Below, piece by piece: positions 11,339 to 23,513 of a DNA stretch of 64,000 nucleotides (within the stretch, counting starts at the first letter, position 1; every line of letters begins with the position of its first letter). The stretch lies in contig JAUJYZ010000968.1 in assembly GCA_033675265.1 (NCBI GenBank), forward strand, positions 167,751-231,750, in the 5' to 3' direction. This DNA comes from Actinostola sp. cb2023. Lineage: Eukaryota; Cnidaria; Anthozoa; Actiniaria; Actinostolidae. The translations under genes and the position numbers were made by a program. Below the pieces are notes generated by a model. That model saw only the letters and a list, made by a program, of their open reading frames with translations, had not been told where the DNA came from and searched no databases.

Positions 11339-11617
11339 CACCTATTTCAAATAACGTTGTCGCGTTCAAAGCAACAAGCGTCAAGCCAAGACCGAAGTGA
11401 ATGCTAGTTTTGTGTTGACAATTATTTAAAACACAATTGTTTCTATAAGGACTAATTACAAAATGTGAACGTTTTCACGTGCTTGTTTGCATATCACACT
11501 TCGTTCCATAGAAAATAGATCTGATTTGAATAATTTGCTAGCACATAACCAGCATTCACTTCGGTCTTGGCTTGACGCTTGTTGCTTTGAACGCGACAAC
11601 GTTATTTGAAATAGGTG
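11339..11617. mobile_element. Palindromic MITE, CACCTATTTC ends, TATA-flanked
   Basis: Arms of about 70 bp are inverted copies: CACCTATTTCAAATAACGTT at left and the complement ending 11617. TATA lies at 11335-11338 and 11618-11621. The next element shares the second TATA. Confidence 0.72.
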
Positions 11618-11621
11618 TATA

Positions 11622-11780
11622 CACCGATTTCGAACATGGCGACCAATTTAAATAACCATTGTTCTTGACTGACTAGCCTCTAATACAGGTGAGGACGCTT
11701 TTGTGTTTCCACATGAACACGAGGCTAGTCAGTCAAAGAACAATGGTTATTCAAATTGGTCACCATGTTTGGAATCGGTG
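11622..11780. mobile_element. Palindromic MITE, CACCGATTTC ends, TATA-flanked
   Basis: Arms CACCGATTTCGAACATGGCG and its near-complement ending 11780, about 60 bp each, with TATA at 11618-11621 and 11781-11784. The end sequence is related to that of the preceding MITE. Confidence 0.7.
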
Positions 11781-11820
11781 TATAGAAAACCAGAAATAGT
11801 ATAATGATAATGATCAAATT

Positions 11821-14800
11821 CTTAACACACACCACCATCGACATATGTTCTTTTTTGGCCACCTTTCATCAACTTTGGCCTCTTCAGTTGGAGCTTGATG
11901 GACTGGCAATTACATCAAGCAATTGTTACTCATTTCAAACCATTACTTTACATGTAATTTAATCAATTTGGTATGCATCGGTCATATCTGAACAGTTCAT
12001 TTGTGTGTCACTTACACTTGCCGACATCATTATGGAATCATCGAATCTTTACCTTTCTAAATGTTGGAATGTTTGGATCATTCCGTGGCCCCTTTGCCTT
12101 TGCGCCAAGCATCATCCTTCTTTTTTCCTTGTTGGCATTTACCATGTCACTAAATCCTGAAACACATATTGTTACCGAAGATTAAGTCATTCTTCAACTA
12201 AGCATGGGAAAAGATCAATCACTCTTACGCAAACAGTTTTCCATGCCATTGGCTTTTGGAGTTGTTCCAAGAACTCCAGACACACCTGGTAAAACAAAAC
12301 ATACAATATATAAAGAGGAAGGAATCCAAGGTTGGAAATGTGAATTATGCAAGCATAATATGATATGCATACATGTACTTGCATGTTACTATCAATATAC
12401 AGATAAGAGAATTATACATTATGTTATTTCACTACTGCAATATTTGATAGGGAATATAATTAAATTGTTGTTTGAAGGCACTTAGGAACTAAAATACCCA
12501 TATGGCTTGGTACATTTGCTTGCACATACCCAATGTGCTGGACTAGTCTTTGCTCATAATGATATGTTAAGGGTTGCAATGCCCAGAAATTGATTTAAGA
12601 AATATGCTCTACCCCCACCCCTTAACACACCTGTTGTTGATCACCACCATCGACATATGTTCTTTTTTGGCCACCTTCCATCAACTTTGGCCTCTTCAGT
12701 TGGAGCTTGATGGACTGGCAATTACATCAAGCAATTGTTACTCATTTCAAACCATTACTTTACATGTAATTCAATCAATTTGGTATCAATCGGTCGTATC
12801 TGAACAGTTCATCTGTGTCCCTACACTTGCCGACATCATTATGGAATCATTGAATCTTTACCTTTCTAAATGTTGGAATGTTTGGATCATTCCGTGGCCC
12901 CTTTGCCTTTGCGCCAAGCATCATCCTTCTTTTTTCCTTGTTGGCATTTACCATGTCACTAAATCCTGAAACACATATTGTTACCGAAGATTAAGTCATT
13001 CTTCAACTAAGCATGGGAAAAGATCAATCACTCTTACGCAAACAGTTTTCCATGCCATTGGCTTTTGGAGTTGTTCCAAGAACTCCAGACACACCTGGTA
13101 AAACAAAACATACAATATATAAAGAGGAAGGAATCCAAGGTTGGAAATGTGAATTATGCAAGCATAATATGATATGCATACATGTACTTGCATGTTACTA
13201 TCAATATACAGATAAGAGAGTTATACATTATGTTATTTCACTACTGCAATATTTGATAGGGAATATAATTAAATTGTTGTTTGAAGGCACTTAGGAACTA
13301 AAATACCCATATGGCTTGGTACATTTGCTTGCACAAACCCAATGTGCTGGACTAGTCTTTGCTCATAATGATATGTTAAGGGTTGCAATGCCCAGAAATT
13401 GATTTAAGAAATATGCTCTACCCCCACCCCTTAACACACCTGTTGTTGATCACCACCATCGACATATGTTCTTTTTTGGCCACCTTCCATCAACTTTGGC
13501 CTCTTCAGTTGGAGCTTGATGGACTGGCAATTACATCAAGCAATTGTTACTCATTTCAAACCATTACTTTACATGTAATTCAATCAATTTGGTATCAATC
13601 GGTCATATCTGAACAGTTCATCTGTGTCCCTACACTTGCCGACATCATTATGGAATCATTGAATCTTTACCTTTCTAAATGTTGGAATGTTTGGATCATT
13701 CCGTGGCCCCTTTGCCTTTGCGCCAAACATCATCCTTCTTTTTTCCTTGTTGGCATTTACCATGTCACTAAATCCTGAAACACATATTGTTACCAAAGAT
13801 TAAGTCATTCTTCAACTAAGCATGGGAAAAGATCAATCACTCTTACGCAAACAGTTTTCCATGCCATTGGCTTCTGGAGTTGTTCCAAGAACTCCAGACA
13901 CACCTGGTAAAACAAAACAAACAATATATAAAGAGGAAGGAATCCAAGGTTGGAAATGTGAATTATGCAAGCATAATATGATATGCATACATGTACTTGC
14001 ATGTTACTATCAATATACAGATAAGAGAGTTATACATTATGTTATTTCACTACTGCAATATTTGATAGGGAATATAATTAAATTGTTGTTTGAAGGCACT
14101 TAGGAACTAAAATACCCATATGGCTTGGTACATTTGCTTGCACATACCCAATGTGCTGGACTAGTCTTTGCTCATAATGATATGTTAAGGGTTGCAATGC
14201 CCAGAAATTGATTTAAGAAATATGCTCTACCCCCACCCCTTAACACACCTGTTGTTGATCACCACCATCGACATATGTTCTTTTTTGGCCACCTTTCATC
14301 AACTTTGGCCTCTTCAGTTGGAGCTTGGTGGACTGACAATTACATCAAGCAATTGTTACTCTCATTTCAAACCATTACTTTACATGTAATTCAATCAATT
14401 TGGTATCAATCGGTCATATCTGAATAGTTCATCTGTGTCCCTACACTTGCCGACATCATTATGGAATCATTGAATCTTTACCTTTCTAAATGTTGGAATG
14501 TTTGGATCATTCCGTGGCCCCTTTGCCTTTGCGCCAAACATCATCCTTCTTTTTTCCTTGTTGGCATTTACCATGTCACTAAATCCTGAAACACATATTG
14601 TTACCAAAGATTAAGTCATTCTTCAACTAAGCATGGGAAAAGATCAATCACTCTTACGCAAACAGTTTTCCATGCCATTGTCTTTTGGAGTTGTTCCAAG
14701 AACTCCAGACACACCTGGTAAAACAAAACAAACAATATATAAAGAGGAAGGAATCCAAGGTTGGAAATGTGAATTATGCAAGCATAATATGATATGCATA

Positions 14801-15717
14801 CATGTACTTGCATGTTACTATCAATATACAGATAAGAGAATTATACATTATGTTATTTCACTACTGCAATATTTGATAGGGAATATAATTAAATTGTTGT
14901 TTGAAGGCACTTAGGAACTAAAATACCCATATGGCTTGGTACATTTGCTTGCACATACCCAATGTGCTGGACTAGTCTTTGCTCATAATAATGATATGTT
15001 AAGGGTTGCAATGCCCAGAAATTGATTTAAGAAATATGCTCTACCCCCACCCCTTAACACACCTGTTGTTGATCACCACCATCGACATATGTTCTTTTTT
15101 GGCCACCTTTCATCAACTTTGGCCTCTTCAGTTGGAGCTTGGTGGACTGACAATTACATCAAGCAATTGTTACTCATTTCAAACCATTACTTTACATGTA
15201 ATTCAATCAATTTGGTATCAATCGGTCATATCTGAATAGTTCATCTGTGTCCCTACACTTGCCGACATCATTATGGAATCATTGAATCTTTACCTTTCTA
15301 AATGTTGGAATGTTTGGATCATTCCGTGGCCCCTTTGCCTTTGCGCCAAACATCATCCTTCTTTTTTCCTAGTTGGCATTTACCATGTCACTAAATCCTG
15401 AAACACATATTGTTACCAAAGATTAAGTCATTCTTCAACTAAGCATGGGAAAAGATCAATCACTCTTACGCAAACAGTTTTCCATGCCATTGTCTTTTGG
15501 AGTTGTTCCAAGAACTCCAGACACACCTGGTAAAACAAAACAAACAATATATAAAGAGGAAGGAATCCAAGGTTGGAAATGTGAATTATGCAAGCATAAT
15601 ATGATATGCATACATGTACTTGCATGTTACTATCAATATACAGATAAGAGAGTTATACATTATGTTATTTCACTACTGCAATATTTGTTAGGGAATATAA
15701 TTTGTTTGAAGGCACTT
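11821..15717. repeat. Tandem array, about 4.8 copies of an 809-812 bp unit with minus-strand exons
   Basis: Anchor sites repeat at 12204, 13013, 13822, 14633 and 15445 (spacings 809, 809, 811, 812), with only scattered substitutions between copies. Both array ends are partial units. On the minus strand each unit has three stretches bounded by good splice sites: a 57-bp exon after TTTTACCAG ending at TTTGC|GTAAGA; a 104-bp exon after GTGTTTCAG (MVNANKEKRRMMLGAKAKG, then PRNDPNIPTFRK) ending AGAAAG|GTAAAG; and an 84-bp stretch after TTGCCAG (SIKLQLKRPKLMEGGQKRTY) ending CAACAG|GTGTGT. The first two join in phase. The third leaves the cycle out of frame, so the true exon set is uncertain. Plus-strand 93- and 131-codon frames recur only because the unit is repeated. 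Confidence 0.8.
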
Positions 15718-15853
15718 GCATGTTACTATCATTATAACATGACCTAAGAAAATCCTGCAATTCGATTGGCTGAGAGGAGTAGTATTTCAGCGTAATAGTG
15801 GTATTTCAAGCTCTCAGGAGTGGTATTTCAAAATCACCATGGTAACCATTGTT

Positions 15854-16253
15854 TTAGCACCAAGCATGACATTCAAATCTGTGGTCTTTCGGGAGATGGC
15901 CACAGGTGTAGCAGTCATTGGTGCCAAGAATATTCACGTATTCCTTGCATGTGCAGTCATGGGCTCCAATGCAACCTTTTTTTGCTTCCTAGAACAGAGA
16001 AAAGGAAATGTTCAAATAACTATTTGCTGCATGTATGTAACGATCACAATTTAGTACCAAAGCAACGGCTTGTTTTGAGTTCGGCAGCAATTGCTTGCTG
16101 TGAAATTCCATTGTGTTTCATGTCAAGAACTTCTTCTCGTAAAAGTTTTGAATAACAACGACCATTATAGTAGAGTTTACCGTCTCGATTCAGACATAAC
16201 CTTATTTCGCGTTCCATGTTGAACGTTGCAGCCGTTGAACTACGGAGATGCAA
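15854..16253 (-). CDS. Candidate exons: paired-like helix-turn-helix and Cys/His-rich segment
   Basis: The exon near 16253-16058 reads DGKLYYNGRCYSKLLREEVL followed by DMKHNGISQQAIAAELKTS, which fits the first helix-turn-helix of paired-like DNA-binding domains found in some transposases and Pax proteins. A second exon (15988-15854, after a CTAG acceptor) reads KGCIGAHDCTCKEYV, then CYTCGHLPKDH and FECHAWC, a Cys/His pattern that could bind metal. It ends at a TAA or is trimmed by an earlier donor. Both lie just upstream, on the minus strand, of the exon-bearing tandem array and may be the start of the same gene. The splice phase between these two exons as drawn does not fit, so one boundary is wrong or the gene is broken. 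The family is not recognised. Confidence 0.4.
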
Positions 16254-16363
16254 ATATTTATAAATTCAAACTTTGTGGCTATTCTATTGTTTAGGTACTC
16301 GAAAGATATTGGATAATGTGCAAACAAATTTCTCGGGTGGCCTTGGTTAGAGTAGTCGCACAG

Positions 16364-16460
16364 TAAAAACAAAAACGAAAGACTTTAAAACAAAAACGAA
16401 AACCTTAAAATCAAAAACGAAAACCTTAAAAACAAAAACGAAAACCTTAAAAACAAAAAG
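16364..16460. repeat. Short tandem repeat, 22-23 bp unit
   Basis: About five copies of a unit containing AAAAACGAAAACCTTAAAA. Confidence 0.75.
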
Positions 16461-16576
16461 CATCTGTGTCCCTCCTGGGCTTCCGTAAATAGGTCTATTG
16501 TTAGCTATTTGGCATCAGCCTGTTATGAAACAGTTACCGCAAGGATTTTCCCTCATTTTGTTTTCAACAAGCTTAA

Positions 16577-16834
16577 AGTGCCACTACGATGAAAATATCA
16601 TAACTTCTTTTTCTTGCATATTTGAAAACTTATATGTTTATAAGGATGGCTGGCCAAGTTTCGAATATAGCGTCCGCCATTAAATGATCGCGAACTCGAT
16701 CGGAAATAGGAAGTGACGTCATATATTCAACACATCAGAATTTCGCGGAGAATTCACTTGTATCATACCAGCCGTGCTACAAACAATATTCTAAACGATT
16801 TTCAGTTTCTACACGTTTCATGTGATACTAAATA
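16577..16834 (+). mobile_element. Left end of a Kolobok-like element (AGTGCCACTACG family), truncated
   Basis: TTAA (16573-16576) is followed by AGTGCCACTACGATGAAAAT, the same terminus as the element starting at 58409. Further shared blocks are CCGCCATT and GACGTCATAT. The sequence ends where a LINE fragment begins (about 16835). No coding part survives. Confidence 0.65.
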
Positions 16835-19106
16835 AAGAAACTATTCTACTAGGCGATCTCAATATTGATTTTATGAAATCAGAAATCTTCTCAAAGCATT
16901 GTCTGGTACGAACACTGAAAGATCTTAAAAAATTCATCAACTTGTAAAGAATATTACTCGACCAGTCAGTAAAACTGGACTCAATCATATTTGGAGCAAC
17001 AAACCAGAACGGGTGATTGGTATTTCAATTCGGAACATTTGCATATCTGATCATTTACCCATCTTAGCTGTGAGATTGTATAAACAGAGTCAAGTGAGCA
17101 ATACTCACATTCATCAGTCTATCACCTATCGTGATTTTGACAAAGAAAAGTTTATACAATATCTGCGTTACACCCCATGGGATATGGCTTTTGTCTTTGA
17201 GCATACACATGACATTGTTGGGAGTTGTTATGATCTTTTGAACATGGCAATTAACAACCATGCCACATTTAAGAAGAAAAGGGTCAAATTCAAATATCAA
17301 CCTAAATGGTGGAAACCGGAAATTATGGACTTGATGAAAACTAGAGATAATTTAATAAAGCAGGCCAAGCAAACTGATTCTAGCAAGACGTGGAGTGATC
17401 TAAAAAAGGCCAAAAACAAAACAACATCAGCGATTCGAGATGCAAAAAGAACCTACTTTAAAGACTCCGTATCAGAGAGTCGCAATGACCCAAAACGTCT
17501 ATGGAACACTCTAAAGAGCCTTTCAGGGAATCCAAAAAAAAATATCATCAATCATCTTGACATTAATGGATCACAGACAAACAATGGCAAGGAAATTGCG
17601 GAAGCCCTCACTAAGCACTTTATGGGTCTCGCCAAAGAATTACTTGGTCCACCCTCCGCTACAAATACGGATTTCTCTAAACTGGTTGACTTCGTGACTA
17701 AATGTAAGTCACCTGGGACTACTGACATGAATATTCCTCCAATGACTATAAACCAAATTGAACAAATTATCAAAGGTATTCCCTCTGGCAAAGCTACAGG
17801 TGCTGACGGTCTAAGTATTAGACTTATAAAACTCGCTGCTCCGGTAATTGCGCCTTCCTTGACAAGGTTGATGAACCACTGTATCTCGATGGGCTCTTTT
17901 CCTACAGTGTGGAAGATTGCGAAAGCAATTCCTCTTCATAAGAGTGACGACAAATCGAATAGGAACAACTATAGGCCTGTCTCCATATTACCTGTTCTTT
18001 TAAAGGTACTCGAGAGACATATGCATAATACACTGCATACATACCTGAAGGAAAATAACCTAATCTATAAATTACAGTCTGGTCCACAGAGACAGCACTT
18101 ATAGCCATTGTTGACAGACTACTAATGAATATGGATAACAATGGAGTCAATGGTCTAATTTTTACTGACTTTAAAAAGGCATTTGACCTTGTCGACCATG
18201 GGATACTGCTAAAAAAGCTTCAGATATACGGTGTAGATACTGTGGCACTAGAGTTAATAAAATCATACCTGAGTAACAGAAAGCAGTTCACTATGGACAG
18301 TCATCCTCTACCGGCGAACTTACACATGGAGTCCCACAAGGGTCAGTTTTAGCTCCTTTACTATTCTTGGTCTTCATAAACGACCTGCCTATACAGCTAC
18401 TTCAGACTGCGATGTGGATATCTTTGCTGATGATACCACTGTGAGTGTATCCTCTGTTTGGACTGAGATTGATCAGCTTAAGCACAATATGACTGAGAAC
18501 GCCTGCAGTCTTCTCAACTGGTCATCAAATAACAAGCTGGTCCTTCATACTGAAAGTAAGACCACCACTATGCTACTGCCTGGTATAAACGTTGCGTACA
18601 GATCAACTGGAGCTAAACATCAAGTTAATTCAAGATACACTAAACCAAATCTCCTCTCATAAGTTACTAGGACTTACAATTGATGAGGACCTGACTTTGA
18701 TAGCCACATCGACAACCTATGCAAGAAACTAACTCATCGCATTGGCTTATTATGCAGGATAAGAACATTTCTGCCATTAAAGGAGAGATAACTTTTCTAT
18801 TCAGTAACCATCAAACCACTTCTAATGTATGGTAGTTCTGTCTGGAATAGTACATCTAAGGACAATCTAAAAAGAGTGTTCAAGTTACAAAAGAGGGCAG
18901 CTCGTGTTATCCTTCATGAAAGTACCCTTATCTCAAGGACTGTTTATTTATTTAAGAAATTAAACTGGATACCCTTCTTTGATGAAGTTAAAAGATCAAT
19001 AAATGTTCCTTATTTGCAAAGAGATTGCAGGACAACATTCCAGAATATCTCGAGGACAAGTTAATTACAAATTTTCAAATTTCTAATAGATCTACTCGTT
19101 ATTCTA

Positions 19107-19267
19107 TGTAATGTTATTTGCTTGTTGATGGAACATATACTACGATTAGAACAGATTCAGAAAGAACATCTTTATTCTGTTATGCGTAGCCATCTTGAAG
19201 CATGTGAACGGGCTATCTAATTTACATAAAGAAACCGGAAGTGAATGTACCGGAAGTAACTATTACA
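19107..19267 (-). repeat. LTR of the Ty3/gypsy element (3' LTR in element sense)
   Basis: 161 bp, TG...CA ends (TGTAATG/TTACA palindromic tips). Next to it, in element sense, is the purine run AGAGAAAGAAGGAGA (complement of 19268-19282), the likely polypurine tract for plus-strand priming. Confidence 0.93.
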
Positions 19268-19538
19268 TCTCCTTCTTTCTCTTGTTAGGAAAATATCAAC
19301 TGTAACAATGTTATGAAATAAACAAGTGTTAATGTTTATACATTAAAGGTCTAGTCTTTCAGGCGATTTTCTAACACGTGTCGATCGCCTCAACTCTGTG
19401 GTTTGGGGTTCACTAGATTGTTCAACCGTGCTAACAATGTCATTGTTCAGATCTTGATTAAGTGTAGTTGGCACGCATGGTACATCAGTAGCTGCATTGT
19501 CAGTGTCTCTAGGTACATTACCTACATTTGTAAATGTT

Positions 19539-22500
19539 TCACCAGTGCGGTGTAAATGTCGTCGGTTCCTTCGTAGAACATTTCCGCTTTCCATGGCGAC
19601 CATGTAAGAACGAGGGTGTATGGTTGCATCCTTGATGATACCTTGCTGCCATGTGTGTGTGTTGGGGGTTGAGCACACGAACTTGTTCGTTAGGATAGAG
19701 TGGTGATAAGGACTTGGCTGTCTTATCGTAGACAAATCTCTGTTTGTCTTGTCTTTCCTGCAATTTGCTGTTTATATATCCATCAGCTGATAGTCCAACA
19801 TTTGCTTTAGAGATTGCTGGTAAATTGGTCTTATAGACACGCGAGTTTAGTAATTCTGCTGGTGATGATAAGGTATGATCGAGTGGCGTTGTTCTGAGAC
19901 ATAACATAGCTAAATGAGGGTCTGCACCTGACTCCTTGCATTTTTGTAGCAGATTTTTTACTGTTTGTACGTTGCGCTCTATGAAGCCATTAGCTTGTGG
20001 GTAATATGGTGATGTTGTTACATGATCAAAACCATAAGTGTTGCTAAACTTCTGAAATACCTCAGATGTAAACTGTGTGTCATTTCCTGTAATCAACTTG
20101 TCTGGAATTCCATGTTCTTCAAACATACCCTTCATGTGTGCAATGGTGGTGCTTGACTCACAGTTGGCAAGTTTACGTACTAAAGGGAATTTGCTGTAGT
20201 AGTCACATACTAGCAAGTAGTGTGAGTTATTCCAGTAAAATAGATCTGCTCCGAGAGTATGCCATGATTTCTGCGGTACATCATGTGGAATCATGGGCTC
20301 TTTGGTGTTTTCTTTCTGATGACGCTGACAAGGTGCACATTGTTTCACCATAATATCAATATCTTGATTGATATTAGGCCAAAACACTGAGCCTTTAGCA
20401 CGTAGCTTACATTTTTCTGATCCTTGATGACCATAATGTAGTTGGTTTAGTACTTCAACTTGCACTGTCTTAGGAATTATAATCCTAAGTCCTTTCAGAA
20501 TTATGCCGTCTGCGACAGTTAACTCATCTCGATAATTCCAATATGCATGTAGTTGTGATGGACATTCTGATCTGACTTTTGGCCAACCATTTGTTATGAC
20601 TGTCCGTAATAGTGCTAGGTCAATGTCCTTTGCTGTCTCATCTCTTATCTGATCAAGTCTTGTAGGAGTTGCATTCAAGTGTAAGTGCAACTCATGTACC
20701 GATACATCTAAACCTGGGATTTCATCTCCAGGACAAGGGCTGATTCGTGACAAGGCGTCTGCGAGTGGTATGTCCTTTCCTGGAATATAGGTAACTTGTG
20801 CATTGTATTTCTGAATTCTTAAGAGCATTCTGGCAATGCGTGGGGGTGCACTTGCCAAATGTTTTTTAGATATTGCCTCGAGGGGCTTGTGATCCGTCTG
20901 AACAACCACTGGTCTCCCATAGCAATAATAGTGAAATTTCTCTAGTCCATGCACTACTCCAAGCATTTCTCGTTCAATGTTGGAGTAGCGTCGCTCAGTG
21001 TCAGTTAGTAGTTTGCTAGAATAGGCCAGAGGTTGATTATCCTGCAGGAGTACAGCGCCTAATCCACGCTGTGATGCGTCAACCTGAACGACTACTGGTT
21101 TCTTGCTGTCAAAATATTTAAGTGATGTTGGTGCTGCTATTGCTTGTTTTATCTTGTCAACAGCTGCTTGGTGTTCAGGACTCCAAACAAATTCACTGGA
21201 TTTTTTGACTAAATCCCACAAGGGTGCTGCAACTGATGCCATATGAGGGATGAATCTGCTAAGATACTGTGTAGCTCCTAGAAATGACTGTAAATCTGGA
21301 AGTGAAGACGATGGATCCAATGCATTGATTGCCTCTACCTTTGAAGGGTCAACCTTAAGACCATTTGCACTCAAAATGTGCCCATAGAATGGAATACTAG
21401 TGCTCTTTATGACACATTTATCAGGGTTGAACTTTAGACCAGTACTGCGTGCTCTCTCCATAACAGCTTGTAGGTTAGTATCATGATCACTGCCATCTTC
21501 TTTGAATCCAACCACGACAATATCATCAGCAATTCCAGTCACACCTGTAAGGTCACCGAAGGTTTCGTCTACTTTCTTCTGGAATACATCCTGTGCACAG
21601 ATTAAGCCAAAGGGGAGTCGGCAGAAACGATAGCGACCAAAAGGGGAATTGAAGGTTGTGTAGTAGGAGCTTTCTTCATCCAACTTTATATTCCAGTACC
21701 CACTTCGTGCATCAACTATTGAAAAATATTTGGCTCCATTCAGCTTTGCTAAAATGTCCTCCAGTGTTGGTGTATAGTGGTGAGGCCTTTTGGTGGCTTT
21801 GTTGAGATCCTTTGGGTCTAAGCACAGCCTGATTGATCCATTTGGTTTAGTCACACATACAAATGAGTTAACCCAGTCAGTGGGTTTGTCCACTTTCTTC
21901 AGTATTTCTTGAGCACATAACGAGTCAAGCTCTGCTTTGAAGGGTTTACGAAGAGCTTCTGGTATACGACGTGGTGGATGTACTACTGGTGGTACTGTTT
22001 CATCAAGAACAATGTGGTACTCGCCTTCGAAACATCCAATTCCTTCAAAACAGTCACTGTATTCAGTAAGGAGTTTCTCCGTCGCTTGTGCATTTCCTTT
22101 GGGCTTGCCTTTCTTTTGCTCTGGTTGTGACTTTGTATCTGACTCAGTTGTGCAATTTAAACTACAATGAAGTGTTATCAACTTGAGATCCTGACTTGTC
22201 TGTAAACCCAGTATTACCGGTCCTTGTGACTCCACTACATGAAACAAACTTTCTATGGTTGTATTCAAATGTGTAACAGTTAATGTACAGTTACCATAAT
22301 TCTTGATTGGATGTCCTCCATAAGCAATGATTTTAGTGTTACTTGTCTTAATGTCTACATCTTGAAATAGCTCTTTGTATTTGTCAATAGGGATTACGTT
22401 GCCCTCAGCACCACTGTCGACCTTGCATGCGACAGGCTTAGAGTTGATGTTTATGTTTACCATTGCTTGCTTTATAGTAGATCCTTGGCCAATATTATCA

Positions 22501-23447
22501 ATGACCAATGGGCTGAAGTAAAGCTGCTCTGTATCATCAGCTTGCTGTTCCAGGGCATGTAAGTTTTGCCTTGAATTTGGTTTGGCTTGCTGAGTTTGCG
22601 TGTTTGGCTTTGGGAGTGTTGGATATTGCTGTTTCTCTGCTTGATTTCTTCGACACTGGCGTGACCAGTGGTGTAGAATATTACACGTATTACATCTTGT
22701 GTTGAATGCTGGACAATTCTCTCTCTTTGATACATCATGGTTTAAACCACAGTTCCAACATTTTCTCTGATCATTATTTGAAGGTCGTTGTTGCCTTCTA
22801 GGTCTGTTATTCTGTTCTTGCTTCAGTACATGAAGCTGTGAGTTATCTTGCTGTGAAGCGTGTAGATTCATACCTTGAATCTGACGTTTGGTCGCTTCCT
22901 CTGTTCTTGCGATGTCTATAGCTTTGTTGAACGTCATATCTGCTGGTTCTTTCAAAAGTTTTGATCGCACCTGGTCCGAGTTGGTTCCAAATATAAGCGC
23001 ATCGATGAGGTGTTCATCTGGATTTGCAAAGTTACACTCTTGGGCGAGAACTCTGAGTCTCTTTACAAATAGATTTACTAACTCTTCTGCTCCTTGCTTC
23101 ATCGATCGGAGCTTGAATCTGGACAGCCTGAAATTGCTCTTTGGCACGACAAAGTCCTCAAATTTCTTCCAGTACGTCGCTAACTTGCCTTCTTCGTCTT
23201 CGGTAAGGGTCCACGTGGAGGCCAGTTCAATACCGTCATCCCCCGACCAAATAAGTAAATAATTCACTTTCTCTTTCTCAGATTTGTCTTTGAGCGGCCC
23301 TTCGAAGATTAACGTACATTTTGCTTTGAATTTTTTGAACAGTTGAGGCGCATCTGGGGCGTTCAAGTCCATTGTTGGTACCGGTAATCCTGCTAGCTCG
23401 GTTGTCATCTTGCTCGTTTGGCTGTAAACTTTCGCAGAAAATTTCAC
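19539..23447 (-). CDS. Ty3/gypsy Gag-Pol polyprotein (1,302 codons)
   Basis: One frame holds Gag, protease, reverse transcriptase, RNase H and integrase. Gag ends in Cys/His knuckles (CWNCG at about 232; CNTCNILHHWSRQC). The protease motif DSGAEGN is at about 344. The reverse transcriptase has YFSIVDARSGYW, PFGRYRFCRLPFGL and GIADDIVVVG (about 642), the A-D-D active site used by some invertebrate lineages. RNase H begins near VQVDASQRGLG (about 787). Integrase has the zinc part HYGHQGSEKC and CAPCQRH, a first Asp in LGADLFY, and an ERNVQTVKN block with the Glu. The second-Asp block reads TGNDTQF (about 1119), where D-N-G is normal. Near 19,650 the frame shifts by one base in a CA-rich tract; the overlapping 130-codon frame down to 19343 is the original tail (ELRRSTRVRKSPERL). 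Confidence 0.93.
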   Translation of the reverse strand: MKFSAKVYSQTSKMTTELAGLPVPTMDLNAPDAPQLFKKFKAKCTLIFEGPLKDKSEKEKVNYLLIWSGDDGIELASTWTLTEDEEGKLATYWKKFEDFVVPKSNFRLSRFKLRSMKQGAEELVNLFVKRLRVLAQECNFANPDEHLIDALIFGTNSDQVRSKLLKEPADMTFNKAIDIARTEEATKRQIQGMNLHASQQDNSQLHVLKQEQNNRPRRQQRPSNNDQRKCWNCGLNHDVSKRENCPAFNTRCNTCNILHHWSRQCRRNQAEKQQYPTLPKPNTQTQQAKPNSRQNLHALEQQADDTEQLYFSPLVIDNIGQGSTIKQAMVNININSKPVACKVDSGAEGNVIPIDKYKELFQDVDIKTSNTKIIAYGGHPIKNYGNCTLTVTHLNTTIESLFHVVESQGPVILGLQTSQDLKLITLHCSLNCTTESDTKSQPEQKKGKPKGNAQATEKLLTEYSDCFEGIGCFEGEYHIVLDETVPPVVHPPRRIPEALRKPFKAELDSLCAQEILKKVDKPTDWVNSFVCVTKPNGSIRLCLDPKDLNKATKRPHHYTPTLEDILAKLNGAKYFSIVDARSGYWNIKLDEESSYYTTFNSPFGRYRFCRLPFGLICAQDVFQKKVDETFGDLTGVTGIADDIVVVGFKEDGSDHDTNLQAVMERARSTGLKFNPDKCVIKSTSIPFYGHILSANGLKVDPSKVEAINALDPSSSLPDLQSFLGATQYLSRFIPHMASVAAPLWDLVKKSSEFVWSPEHQAAVDKIKQAIAAPTSLKYFDSKKPVVVQVDASQRGLGAVLLQDNQPLAYSSKLLTDTERRYSNIEREMLGVVHGLEKFHYYCYGRPVVVQTDHKPLEAISKKHLASAPPRIARMLLRIQKYNAQVTYIPGKDIPLADALSRISPCPGDEIPGLDVSVHELHLHLNATPTRLDQIRDETAKDIDLALLRTVITNGWPKVRSECPSQLHAYWNYRDELTVADGIILKGLRIIIPKTVQVEVLNQLHYGHQGSEKCKLRAKGSVFWPNINQDIDIMVKQCAPCQRHQKENTKEPMIPHDVPQKSWHTLGADLFYWNNSHYLLVCDYYSKFPLVRKLANCESSTTIAHMKGMFEEHGIPDKLITGNDTQFTSEVFQKFSNTYGFDHVTTSPYYPQANGFIERNVQTVKNLLQKCKESGADPHLAMLCLRTTPLDHTLSSPAELLNSRVYKTNLPAISKANVGLSADGYINSKLQERQDKQRFVYDKTAKSLSPLYPNEQVRVLNPQHTHMAARYHQGCNHTPSFLHGRHGKRKCSTKEPTTFTPHW

Positions 23448-23495
23448 CTTCCTGGTGTATCCTGACCTAGGATAACAGCTCTTCTATGTAGATTC

Positions 23496-23513
23496 GGTTC
23501 ACTTCTGACACCA
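23496..23513 (-). other. Primer-binding site of the Ty3/gypsy element
   Basis: Directly inside the 5' LTR in element sense, the minus strand reads TGGTGTCAGAAGTGAACC. TGG next to the LTR end is the expected complement of a tRNA CCA tail. The priming tRNA cannot be named from this alone. Confidence 0.7.

Noticed and set aside
12187..15747. Repeated 65-, 93-, 100- and 131-codon frames in the tandem array
   Set aside because: They recur only because the 809-bp unit repeats. They have no known motif, and the better-supported exons are on the minus strand.
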